A stretch of DNA of 64,000 bases from the NCBI RefSeq assembly GCF_000473265.1, contig NZ_KI421511.1, positions 919,731 to 983,730 on the forward strand. Reading direction: 5' to 3'. The stretch's first letter is position 1. Each line of letters opens with the position of its first letter. Positions 8,639-16,848 of this stretch are shown here, piece by piece. The DNA is from Amycolatopsis thermoflava N1165. GTDB lineage: Bacteria; Actinomycetota; Actinomycetes; Mycobacteriales; Pseudonocardiaceae. The position numbers were made by a program, and so were the translations under genes. The notes beneath the pieces were generated by a model that saw only the letters and a list, made by a program, of their open reading frames with translations, did not search any database and was not told the origin of the DNA.

Positions 8639-10090
8639 ATGAGCACCGTCATCGAGCACCTGCTGGTCGACGGCCGTCCGGTCCCGGCGACCGGCGCGGA
8701 ACGGGTCACGCTGGTCAACCCGGCCACCGAGGAGGTCCTCGGGTCGGTCCCGGTCGCCTCGGCGTCCGATGTGGACACCGCGGTGCGGTCGGCGTCGGCG
8801 GCGCTGGCTTCGGCGCAGTGGCGCAAGCTCGGCCCGGCCGACCGGGCCGCGCTGCTGCGGCGGCTCGCGGAGATCATCGAATCGCGGGCCGGTGAACTTG
8901 CCGCGCTGATCTCGCGGCAGAACGGCATGCCGGTCAAGATGGCCCGCTGGGGCAACGCGTTCGGCGCCGCCGCGGCCTACCGCTACTACGCCGACCTCGT
9001 CGAGGGGATCGCCGAGGAGGAGGACCGGCCCGGAGAGCCCGCGCACGCCGTCGTCCGCCGCGAACCGGTCGGCGTGGTCGGCATCATCGCGCCGTGGAAC
9101 GGCCCGCAGATCCTGGTCGCCTGGAAGCTCGCCCCGGCACTGGCCGCGGGCTGCACCGCGGTGCTCAAACCGGCCCCGGAGACCAGCCTCGACGCGCACT
9201 GGCTCGCCGAGGCGGTGCTGGAGGCCGGGTTCCCGCCGGGCGTGCTCAACGTGGTCACCGGCGGCCGCGACACCGGGATGGCGCTGGTGGAGCACCCGCT
9301 GGTCGCGAAGGTCGCCTTCACCGGGTCCACCGCGGCCGGACGGGAGATCGCCGCGGCCTGCGGGGCGGCACTCAAGCCGGTGACGCTGGAGCTGGGCGGC
9401 AAGAGCGCGGCGATCCTGCTCGACGACGCCGACCTCGACGCGTTCAGCGGCCAGGCGGCGCGGCTGTGCGCCCCCAACTCCGGGCAGGTCTGCTACTCCT
9501 GCACCCGGGTGCTGGCGCCCGAGGACCGCTACGACTCGGTGGTCGACGCCGTGGTCGCCGGGATGCGTGCCGCGCGGCTGGGTGACCCGGCCGACCGCGG
9601 CACCGACTTCGGCCCGCTGGTGAGCGCACGGCAGCTGGACCGGGTCGCCGGATACGTGGAGACCGGCCGTCGCGAAGGCGCCGAGGTGGTGCTGGGCGGG
9701 TCTCGGCCGTCGGGGTTCCCGCGCGGGTTCTTCTACGCGCCGACGGTGTTCCGCGGGGTGCACAACCGGATGACGATCGCCCGCGAGGAGATCTTCGGCC
9801 CGGTGGTCGTCGTGATCCCCTACCGCGGCGAGGACGAGGCCGTCGAGATCGCCAACGACTCCGAGTACGGCCTCGGCGGCTCGGTGTTCACCGCCGACCC
9901 CGGGCGCGGCATGGACGTGGCCCGGCGCGTGGAGACCGGCACCATCGGCATCAACGGCTACGACCTCAGCATGGCGGCGCCGTTCGGCGGGTACAAGGCC
10001 AGCGGGCTGGGCCGGGAGCTCGGCCCCGAGGGCCTCACCCCGTATTACGCGGTCAAGTCCATCTACAACGCACCCCGGGTGGGCTCATGA
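8639..10090 (+). CDS. NAD(P)-dependent aldehyde dehydrogenase (second copy)
   Basis: A 483-residue ALDH with Glu251 in LELGGKSA and Cys285 in SGQVCYSCTR, followed by EEIFGPVVV. GGAGGGAGG lies just before the ATG, a strong ribosome site. It differs clearly from the ALDH at 748, so the two are not a recent duplication. Its stop overlaps the start of the mycofactocin-type dehydrogenase by four bases. Pairing with an alcohol dehydrogenase suggests alcohol to aldehyde to acid conversion on the same substrate. Confidence 0.9.
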   Translation: MSTVIEHLLVDGRPVPATGAERVTLVNPATEEVLGSVPVASASDVDTAVRSASAALASAQWRKLGPADRAALLRRLAEIIESRAGELAALISRQNGMPVKMARWGNAFGAAAAYRYYADLVEGIAEEEDRPGEPAHAVVRREPVGVVGIIAPWNGPQILVAWKLAPALAAGCTAVLKPAPETSLDAHWLAEAVLEAGFPPGVLNVVTGGRDTGMALVEHPLVAKVAFTGSTAAGREIAAACGAALKPVTLELGGKSAAILLDDADLDAFSGQAARLCAPNSGQVCYSCTRVLAPEDRYDSVVDAVVAGMRAARLGDPADRGTDFGPLVSARQLDRVAGYVETGRREGAEVVLGGSRPSGFPRGFFYAPTVFRGVHNRMTIAREEIFGPVVVVIPYRGEDEAVEIANDSEYGLGGSVFTADPGRGMDVARRVETGTIGINGYDLSMAAPFGGYKASGLGRELGPEGLTPYYAVKSIYNAPRVGS

Positions 10091-10914
10091 CCGACCTCAC
10101 CGGCAAAGTCGCCTTCATCACCGGCGCCGCGCGCGGGCAGGGCCGGTCACACGCCCTCGCGCTGGCGCGCGCCGGCGCGGCGGTCGTCGCCACCGACTGC
10201 TGCGCGCAGATCCCGACCGTGCCCTACCCGATGTCCACTCCGGACGACCTCGCCGAAACCGTCGCGGGTGTGGAGGAAGCCGGCGGGCGCGGGATCGGCG
10301 TGGTCGCCGACGTGCGGTCCCGCGACCAGCTGGACGACGCGGTGCGCCAAGGCGTGGACGCCTTCGGTCGCATCGACGTCGTGATCGCCAACGCGGGCGT
10401 CGCGCAGGGTTTCCCCGAAGAAGAGACCCACTCGCCCGGTCAGATCTGGGACGACTACCTCGCGGTGAACCTGACCGGCGCCTGGAACACCATCCAGGCC
10501 ACCGCCCCGGTGCTCGTCGAGGGCGGCCGCGGCGGCAGCGTCATCCTCATCAACTCCACCTCGGGCCTGAAGGGCATGTCCCGGGGCGACGCCCGCAGCG
10601 ACGCCTACACCGCGGCCAAGCACGGCCAGCTGGGCCTGATGAAGGCCTACGCGCTCGAACTCGGCCCGCACGGGATCCGCGTCAACTGCGTCCACCCCAC
10701 CGCGGTGGCGACGCCGATGATCGAGAACCCGGCGATGAAGGCCTGGGTCGAGCACAACCTGCCACGCGTGCCGAGCCGCTTCGGCGACGCGATGCACGCC
10801 GGGCGCCTGCAACCCGAAGAGATCAGCGCGGCCGTCCTGTGGCTCGCGTCCGACGCCGCGAAGCACGTCACCGGTGTGAGCCTGCCGGTCGACGCGGGCT
10901 TCGCCGTCGTGTGA
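10087..10914 (+). CDS. Mycofactocin-coupled SDR (carveol-dehydrogenase type)
   Basis: A 275-residue SDR with TGAARGQGRSHA at residues 12-23, a long insertion after the second strand carrying YPMSTPDDLAET (47-58), catalytic Ser near 157-159, Tyr174 and Lys178. This insertion and the RGQGRSHA signature are hallmarks of the mycofactocin-dependent SDR family, in which NAD stays tightly bound and electrons leave through the peptide-derived cofactor mycofactocin. Family members include carveol dehydrogenases of actinobacteria, which fits an alicyclic or terpenoid alcohol substrate (inference). The mycofactocin genes themselves are not in the window. Confidence 0.88.
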   Translation: MTDLTGKVAFITGAARGQGRSHALALARAGAAVVATDCCAQIPTVPYPMSTPDDLAETVAGVEEAGGRGIGVVADVRSRDQLDDAVRQGVDAFGRIDVVIANAGVAQGFPEEETHSPGQIWDDYLAVNLTGAWNTIQATAPVLVEGGRGGSVILINSTSGLKGMSRGDARSDAYTAAKHGQLGLMKAYALELGPHGIRVNCVHPTAVATPMIENPAMKAWVEHNLPRVPSRFGDAMHAGRLQPEEISAAVLWLASDAAKHVTGVSLPVDAGFAVV

Positions 10915-10935
10915 ATTCCCGATACGGAGGATCGT

Positions 10936-12087
10936 GTGGATTTCCAAGATTCCGAGCGCGGCGCGGCTTTGCGCCGCGAGCTGCGCGACCTGGTGCGCTC
11001 GGCGATGCCGCGCGAGTACCTCGGCGCCTTCACCACTGACCCGCGCGATCTGGAGCTGGCGCAGAACTTCTGCAAGCTGCTCGCGGACAAGGGCCAGCTG
11101 ACGCCGGCCTGGCCGGTCGAGTACGGCGGCGCCGCGTCCAGCCCGTGGGAACAGGCGATCATGCGCGAGGAGATGTGGGCGCACTTCGAACCCCGCGGCG
11201 CGCAGTACATGGGCGTCAACTGGGTGGGCCCGGCGATCATGCGCTTCGGCACCGAGGCCCAGCGCGCCGAGCACCTCGAGCGCATCGCCCGCGGCCAGGT
11301 CATCTGGTGCCAGGGCTTCTCCGAGCCGGAGGCCGGTTCGGATCTGGCGTCACTGCGCACCGCGGCCGTGGCCGACGGCGACGGCTGGCGGGTGCGCGGC
11401 CAGAAGATCTGGACCTCCTACGCGACGATGGCCGACTGGTGCTTCCTGCTCGCCCGCACCAGCCGGGGCGACAAGAAGCACCACGGCATCACGGTGTTCC
11501 TGGTGCCGATGGACCGCCCGGGGATCCGGGTCGTGCCGATCAAGGCGATGGTCGGCCCGCACCACCTCAACGAGGTCTACTTCGACGACGTCGTGGTGAC
11601 GCGCGAGGACGTGCTCGGCGAGGTCGACCAGGGCTGGTCGATCGTGCGGGAGGCGCTGGCGTTCGAGCGCGTCGGGATCGCGCGGTACGCGCGGTGCGAC
11701 CGGCTGCTCAACCTCGCGCCGGTGATGCTCGCCGACCGGTGGGACGCGCTGCCCGCCGAGCTGAAGCAGCGGTGGGCCAAGGCGCTCGTGCACACCCGGC
11801 AGGCGCGGCTGCTGGCCTACCGGGTGATCGAGAAGCAGGAGACCGGGACGGTCGACCCGGCGGACGCGGCCGCCTACCGCATCGTCGCGACCCAGGTGGA
11901 TCAGGAAGTGGCAGAGGTGCTGATGGACATGATCGAGGAACGAGCCGTGGGCGCGGGCGACGCGGCCCGGCTGTTCGAGCGCGCGGTGGACGACCACTGG
12001 CGCTATGCCCAGGCCGCGACCGTGGCCTCGGGCAGCATCGAGGTGCAGCGGATGCTGCTCTCGCGCACGCTGCTGGGGGCGAAGTGA
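10936..12087 (+). CDS. Acyl-CoA dehydrogenase, large partner of a heteromeric pair
   Basis: A 383-residue acyl-CoA dehydrogenase with the flavin/substrate segment WCQGFSEPEAGSDLASL and GQKIWTSYA. The C-terminal part is short and lacks the RxxFG segment, which is present in the next gene (RQQFGRPL). This split is typical of actinobacterial alpha2-beta2 acyl-CoA dehydrogenases such as the FadE26/27 and FadE28/29 (ChsE) types that act on sterol side-chain CoA esters. The GTG start at 10936 follows GGAGG. It overlaps the partner gene by four bases (GTGA). Confidence 0.87.
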   Translation: MDFQDSERGAALRRELRDLVRSAMPREYLGAFTTDPRDLELAQNFCKLLADKGQLTPAWPVEYGGAASSPWEQAIMREEMWAHFEPRGAQYMGVNWVGPAIMRFGTEAQRAEHLERIARGQVIWCQGFSEPEAGSDLASLRTAAVADGDGWRVRGQKIWTSYATMADWCFLLARTSRGDKKHHGITVFLVPMDRPGIRVVPIKAMVGPHHLNEVYFDDVVVTREDVLGEVDQGWSIVREALAFERVGIARYARCDRLLNLAPVMLADRWDALPAELKQRWAKALVHTRQARLLAYRVIEKQETGTVDPADAAAYRIVATQVDQEVAEVLMDMIEERAVGAGDAARLFERAVDDHWRYAQAATVASGSIEVQRMLLSRTLLGAK

Positions 12088-13043
12088 AGACCGAACTGAG
12101 CGCCGAGGCGCTCGAACTGGAGCAGGTGGTCGAGGCAGCGCTGCGCAAGGCGGGCGGGTTCGAGCTGGTGCGGCAGGCCGAGGCGGGCGAGCCGTCCGGC
12201 ACGGTGCGGACCCTGCTCGCCGAGATCGGGGTGTGGGAGCTGCGGCCCCGGGAGTCCGCGGTGGACGGTGAAGCGGCGGCGGCCGTCTGCCGCGCCGCCG
12301 GGCGTTTCGCGTTGCCGTACCCGGTCGCGCAGCGGCTCGCCGGGGACCCGGAGTCCGGAGTGGACGCGGTGGCCGTGGTGCCGCTGCCGTCCCCGCGGAT
12401 CAACCTGGCCGACGTGGACCCCGCGCTGAGCTGGTTCGCCCTGGACGGCCGGGGCCGCCGGGCCCCGGTGGTGTCCACCGGGACGCGGGTGGGCTCGAAG
12501 CTGGGTGCCCTGGCGTGCCCGGTGGAGCTGGGGGAGTGGTCCGGTGACGGCGGGCTCACCCCGCTCGCGCTGACACTGCCCTGTTGGGTCCTGCTCGGCA
12601 TGGTCGACGAGGCGCTGCGGATGACCCGGCGCCACCTGCTCGACCGGCAGCAGTTCGGCCGCCCGCTGGCCACGTTCCAGGCCCTGCAGTTCCAGCTGGC
12701 CGACACCGCGGCGCAGCTGCAGGGCTTCGAGGAGCTGGCGAAGTACACGCTGTGGTCGGTGCTGTCCGAGCAGCCGGGCGCCGCCACCGACGCGGTGGCG
12801 CTGCGGATGTCCGCGCTGGAGACGGCCGAGACGGTGTTCCGCACCGGGCACCAGATGTTCGGCGCGATGGGCTTCTGCGACGAGACGGACCTGTCCTGGC
12901 TGTCGCGCCACAGCCAGCCGATCCGCCGCCTGCCGTGGGGCCGTTCGCAGACCCAGGCGCGCCTGCTGGAGACCGTCGAGTCGGTGCCGCTGGCGAGCCT
13001 GTTCACCGACACCGGCGAAGACCTGCTGGTGACCGGCACATGA
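12084..13043 (+). CDS. Acyl-CoA dehydrogenase, small partner of a heteromeric pair
   Basis: A 319-residue protein. The first 150 residues are poorly conserved and Ala/Gly-rich; the second half has LLDRQQFGRPLATFQ and HQMFGAMGF, the FAD-contacting C-terminal helical domain. It should not work alone and is expected to complete the flavin site of the preceding protein. GTG start overlapping the upstream stop. It is followed, again with overlap, by the DUF35 protein and the thiolase-like gene, the same order of functions as in sterol side-chain clusters. Confidence 0.85.
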   Translation: MKTELSAEALELEQVVEAALRKAGGFELVRQAEAGEPSGTVRTLLAEIGVWELRPRESAVDGEAAAAVCRAAGRFALPYPVAQRLAGDPESGVDAVAVVPLPSPRINLADVDPALSWFALDGRGRRAPVVSTGTRVGSKLGALACPVELGEWSGDGGLTPLALTLPCWVLLGMVDEALRMTRRHLLDRQQFGRPLATFQALQFQLADTAAQLQGFEELAKYTLWSVLSEQPGAATDAVALRMSALETAETVFRTGHQMFGAMGFCDETDLSWLSRHSQPIRRLPWGRSQTQARLLETVESVPLASLFTDTGEDLLVTGT

Positions 13044-13459
13044 CCGGGGAACGCAACGCGGCGGTCGAGTTCGGCCGGCGGGTCGACGCGCCGTACTGGG
13101 CGGGCCTGGCCGAGGGCGAGCTGCGGATCCAGCGCTGCACGTCCTGCCGGCGCTGGGCCTGGCCCGCGGACTGGCGCTGTCCCGGCTGCGGCTCCTACGA
13201 CCTCGGCTGGGAGGCGGTGGAGGCGGTGGGCACCGTGTTCAGCCGGATCCGCACGCACTACCCGTTCGTCCCGGCCTACGCCGACCTCGTGCCCTACGAC
13301 AACGTGCTGGTGGAGCTGCCGCAGGCGGGCGGTGCCCGGCTCATCGGACTGCTCACCGGCGGCGGCGCGCGCATCGGCGACCGGGTGCGTGGCACGTTCG
13401 TGGCCGCCTCGGAGCGCACCGCCGGACTGCCGGTGCTGACCTGGACGAAGGAGTCCTGA
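13040..13459 (+). CDS. DUF35 / Zn-ribbon OB-fold protein (ChsH2-like partner)
   Basis: A 139-residue protein: a rubredoxin-like zinc ribbon with CTSC and CPGC (four Cys within about residues 33-53), then an OB fold (GTVFSRIRTHYPF to the C-terminus). Such proteins pair with thiolase-like lipid-transfer proteins or acyl-CoA hydratases; in the ChsH2-Ltp2 complex the DUF35 domain is needed for aldol cleavage of a side-chain 3-hydroxy acyl-CoA. The next gene is exactly such a thiolase-like protein, starting at the base after this stop, so the two probably form a complex. Confidence 0.87.
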   Translation: MTGERNAAVEFGRRVDAPYWAGLAEGELRIQRCTSCRRWAWPADWRCPGCGSYDLGWEAVEAVGTVFSRIRTHYPFVPAYADLVPYDNVLVELPQAGGARLIGLLTGGGARIGDRVRGTFVAASERTAGLPVLTWTKES

Positions 13460-14629
13460 ATGGGCAAGCGACCCACCGGCGTGGCCGTCGTGGGAATCGG
13501 GATCACGCCATACCACAAGCGCGGCGCGTCCCCGGACGCCGAACGCAAGCTGCTGCTCAAGGCCATCGACGCGGCCGCGGCCGACGTCGGGATCCCGGCG
13601 AGCGAGATCGACGGCTTCTGCTCCTACGGCGCCGACGTGCAGGAGGGCACCCGGCTCGCCGGGCCGCTGGGCACCCGCGAGCTGCGCTGGAGCAGCCTCG
13701 TGTGGGGCGGTGGCGGCGGGGGCAGCGCCGGGGCGATCGCGATGGCCGAGGCGGCGATCCTGTCCGGGCACGCCGAAACGGTCGTCGTCTACCGCGCCAC
13801 CGCGGAGTCCTCCAGCGGGCGGCTGCTGCGCGCGGTCAGCCAGGGCGTGTTCGGGCCGCACTACGCCGCGCACGGTGTGGATTCGCCCGCACAGGCGCTC
13901 GGGTTGCGCACGCAGCGGCTCATCGAGCACGACGGCATCCCGCCGTCGGCGCTGCGCGCGATCGCCCAGGCCTGCTACCACCACGCGGGCAAGAACCCGG
14001 ACGCGGTCGGGCACGGGGTGGACCTCACCGACGAGAAGTACGAGTCGTCGCGCTGGATCGTGGAACCGTTGCGGCTGTTCGACTCCTCCCGCGAGAACGA
14101 CGCGGCGGCGGCGATCATCCTGACCTCCGCCGAGCGCGCTCGCGACCTCACCGACAAGCCGGTGTACCTGCTGGCGTCGGCCATCGGCGCGGACGGGCCG
14201 AAGTGGGGCGAGCTGGACGAGAACCACGAGCCGTACACGTCCTCGTCGCAGGTCTCGGCGGGCCGCCGGGTGTGGGAGCGGTCGGGCGCCACGCCCGCCG
14301 ACGTCGACGCCGTGCAGCTGTACGTCAACTTCACCGGTCCCGCCGTCTCGGCCCTGATCGACCTCGGGTTCTGCACCGCGGAGAACGCGGGGGAGTTCCT
14401 CACGTTCGAGAACCTGATCGCGCCGGACGGCAAACTGCCGATCTGCACCGGGGGCGGCGACCTCGCAGAAGGCTTCCTGCACGGCATGGGCAACGCCGTG
14501 GAGGCGGTCCGGCTGCTGCGGGGCGAGTCGAGCAACCCCGTGCCGGGCGCGCGCCTGTGCCTGGTGTCCGGCGGCCCCATCTCCGAGCTGAGCAGCGCCG
14601 CGCTGTTCGCCACGACGGACGGGAGGTGA
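13460..14629 (+). CDS. Thiolase-like lipid-transfer protein, probable Ltp2-type aldolase
   Basis: A 389-residue thiolase fold starting VAVVGIGITPY. The region where the nucleophilic Cys should be reads LVWGGGGGGSAGAI, with no Cys, so it is not a Claisen thiolase. Ltp2-like proteins lack this Cys and instead perform retro-aldol cleavage of a tertiary beta-hydroxyacyl-CoA together with a DUF35 protein. The preceding gene supplies that partner, with zero bases between stop and start and GAAGGAG inside its end. A role in removing a two- or three-carbon unit from a branched position is the most likely function (inference). Confidence 0.83.
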   Translation: MGKRPTGVAVVGIGITPYHKRGASPDAERKLLLKAIDAAAADVGIPASEIDGFCSYGADVQEGTRLAGPLGTRELRWSSLVWGGGGGGSAGAIAMAEAAILSGHAETVVVYRATAESSSGRLLRAVSQGVFGPHYAAHGVDSPAQALGLRTQRLIEHDGIPPSALRAIAQACYHHAGKNPDAVGHGVDLTDEKYESSRWIVEPLRLFDSSRENDAAAAIILTSAERARDLTDKPVYLLASAIGADGPKWGELDENHEPYTSSSQVSAGRRVWERSGATPADVDAVQLYVNFTGPAVSALIDLGFCTAENAGEFLTFENLIAPDGKLPICTGGGDLAEGFLHGMGNAVEAVRLLRGESSNPVPGARLCLVSGGPISELSSAALFATTDGR

Positions 14630-14631
14630 TC

Positions 14632-16848
14632 ATGTCCGAGGCGGTTCTCGCCGGCCTGCGGGTCGTCGACCTCGCCGAGGGGATTCCCGGTCCCTTCGCC
14701 ACGCGCCTGCTGGCCGAGGCCGGTGCGGACGTGGTGAAGGTGGAGCGCCCCGGTGGTGACCCGGCGCGGCAGCTGTGGCCGGCCGGGTTCGCCACCTGGA
14801 ACCGAAGCAAGCGCGGGGTGGTGCTGGACCTCGCCGGGCAGCGGGGGCAGCTGGACGAGCTGCTGGCTCGCGCCGACGTGCTGGTCCACTCGCTGCCGAT
14901 CGGACGGGCGCGGGAGCTCGGCCTCGACGAGGCGAGCCTGGCCGCCCGCCACCCGCACCTGGTGCTCGGCTCGGTCCCGGCCTATCCGGCGGGGCATCCG
15001 CGGGAGAACTGGGACGCGCCGGACTCGCTCGTCCAGGCCGCCGAGGGGTTCATGGACGAGCAGCAGGGCAACCGCGAGGGCCCCATCTTCGTGCGGATGC
15101 CGTTCCCCAGCTGGTGCGCGGCCTATCTGCTCGCCGCCGGCGTGCTGGCGCGGCTCGTGCAGCGCGAGCGGACCGGGGTGGTCCGGGCCATGCACACCAG
15201 CGTCTTTCAGGGCGCGCTCGCCCCGGCCGCGTTGTACTGGCAGCGGTCCGAGCGCCTGCCCGCCGGGCTGAACGGGCACACGCTGCCCAAGATCTGGCCG
15301 GACGCGGCGCTGAGCATCTTCGAGTGCGCGGACGGCGAATGGATCCAGCTGGCCGGGGCCATGGGCGGCTGGCTGGAGTCCCCGCCGGTGATCGAGACGC
15401 TCGCCGTGCTGGACAAGGTCGACTTGTGCGAGACCGGCGTGACCCCGGCCAACCGGGACGAGTGGCAGCAGGTCTTCCGGCAGCACGACTCGGCGCACTG
15501 GATCCGCGAGTTCGGTGAGGCGGACGTGCCGTGCATGCGGATCCGCGACCTCGGCGACTGCTTCACCGACGAACAGGCGCGGGTCAACGGCTACGTCGTC
15601 GAGGTCGACGATCCGGTCATCGGGCGTTGCCTGCAGGTCGGACCGCCGATCCGCACCACCCCGGACAGCGTGGTGCGCGGCCCGCTCGCGGAGAGCGCGT
15701 TCGAGGAGGTTCTCGCCGCGTTCGGCGAGCCCCGGCCCGCTCCGCGGGGAGAGTCTTCCGGCGCGCTGCCGCTGGCGGGCATCCGCGCCCTGGACTTCGG
15801 CGGCGTGGTCGCCGGCCCGTACGGCGCGCAGTGCCTGGCCGAGCTCGGCGCCGACGTGATCAAGGTCGAGCCGCTCTCCGGTGACCGCGGCCGCGGGCTG
15901 ACGCAGTTCGCCGGGTCGAACCGGGGCAAGCGCTCGATCGCGCTGGACCTCAAGGACGACTCGGCGCGGGAACCGCTGCGCCGCCTGGTCGAGCGCGCCG
16001 ACATCGTCCTGCACAACATGCGGCTGCGCGCCGCGAAGCGGCTGGGCATCGACGCCGACGGGCTGCGCGCGGTCAACCCGCGGGTGGTGTTCAGCCACGT
16101 CAGCGCCAACGGGCAGCACGGCCCGCTCGCGGCCTACCCGGGCTACGACCCGACGGCGCAGGCGCTGACCGGCTGGGAGCGCGCCAACGCCGGCGCGGGC
16201 CGGCCGCCGATGTGGCTGCGCAACTCGATCCTGGACGTGCAGGCCGGGCTCGCGGCGTGTGTCGGGGCGCTGCTGCAGCTGTTCCGGCGGGAGCGGACCG
16301 GGCTGGCGGGGGAGGCGGCGACCTCCCTGCTGGCGGTCGGCATGACCATGGCCGGCGAGGTGGCCCTGCCGGTGTCCGGCGAGCGGCTGCGGGTGGACCG
16401 CGTCGACGCGGACCAGACGGGCGTGTCACCCGCGCACCGGATCCTCCAGGTCCGCGACGGTTGGGTCGCGATCGCCGCACGCACCGACGAGGAGCTGGCG
16501 CGGCTCTACCGCCTCACCGGCACGGCGTCCCCGGCCGAAACCTTTCGCGGACTCGGCACCGACGAGTTGCTGGCCCGGCTCGCGGAAGCCGGCGTGCCGG
16601 CGACCCGCGTCGCGTTCGACCGGATGAATGCCTTCTTCGACGATCCGCACCACCGCGCGCTGGGCTTCAGTCGCACGCTGGACACCAGCGGCTACGGGCG
16701 CCTCGACGTTGTCGGGGGCTTCTGGAGCGCCGGGCGCACCGGCGAGTCGGTGCCCGCCCTCGGCGAGCACACAGCCGAAGTGCTGCGCGAACTCGATTCC
16801 CATTCAGGAGTGACACCGATGATGACCCGTGAGGCGGTGGCCCGATGA
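14632..16848 (+). CDS. Fused tandem CaiB/BaiF family III CoA-transferase
   Basis: A 738-residue protein made of two family III CoA-transferase domains: residues 1-370 (GLRVVDLAEGIPGPF start) and about 378-738 (GIRALDFGGVVAGPY start). Aligning the RERTG motifs of both halves puts the catalytic aspartate at Asp535 in the second half (SILDVQAG) and at Ser160 in the first half (PFPSWCAA), so only the second half seems able to form the aspartyl-CoA intermediate. It would transfer CoA between acids or racemise a 2-methylacyl-CoA. GGGAGG precedes the ATG. Its end overlaps the next ligase gene by four bases. Confidence 0.87.
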   Translation: MSEAVLAGLRVVDLAEGIPGPFATRLLAEAGADVVKVERPGGDPARQLWPAGFATWNRSKRGVVLDLAGQRGQLDELLARADVLVHSLPIGRARELGLDEASLAARHPHLVLGSVPAYPAGHPRENWDAPDSLVQAAEGFMDEQQGNREGPIFVRMPFPSWCAAYLLAAGVLARLVQRERTGVVRAMHTSVFQGALAPAALYWQRSERLPAGLNGHTLPKIWPDAALSIFECADGEWIQLAGAMGGWLESPPVIETLAVLDKVDLCETGVTPANRDEWQQVFRQHDSAHWIREFGEADVPCMRIRDLGDCFTDEQARVNGYVVEVDDPVIGRCLQVGPPIRTTPDSVVRGPLAESAFEEVLAAFGEPRPAPRGESSGALPLAGIRALDFGGVVAGPYGAQCLAELGADVIKVEPLSGDRGRGLTQFAGSNRGKRSIALDLKDDSAREPLRRLVERADIVLHNMRLRAAKRLGIDADGLRAVNPRVVFSHVSANGQHGPLAAYPGYDPTAQALTGWERANAGAGRPPMWLRNSILDVQAGLAACVGALLQLFRRERTGLAGEAATSLLAVGMTMAGEVALPVSGERLRVDRVDADQTGVSPAHRILQVRDGWVAIAARTDEELARLYRLTGTASPAETFRGLGTDELLARLAEAGVPATRVAFDRMNAFFDDPHHRALGFSRTLDTSGYGRLDVVGGFWSAGRTGESVPALGEHTAEVLRELDSHSGVTPMMTREAVAR

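Noticed and set aside
11708..14482. A 924-codon minus-strand open frame
   Set aside because: It spans several well-supported plus-strand genes; its composition is biased and no domain is recognisable.
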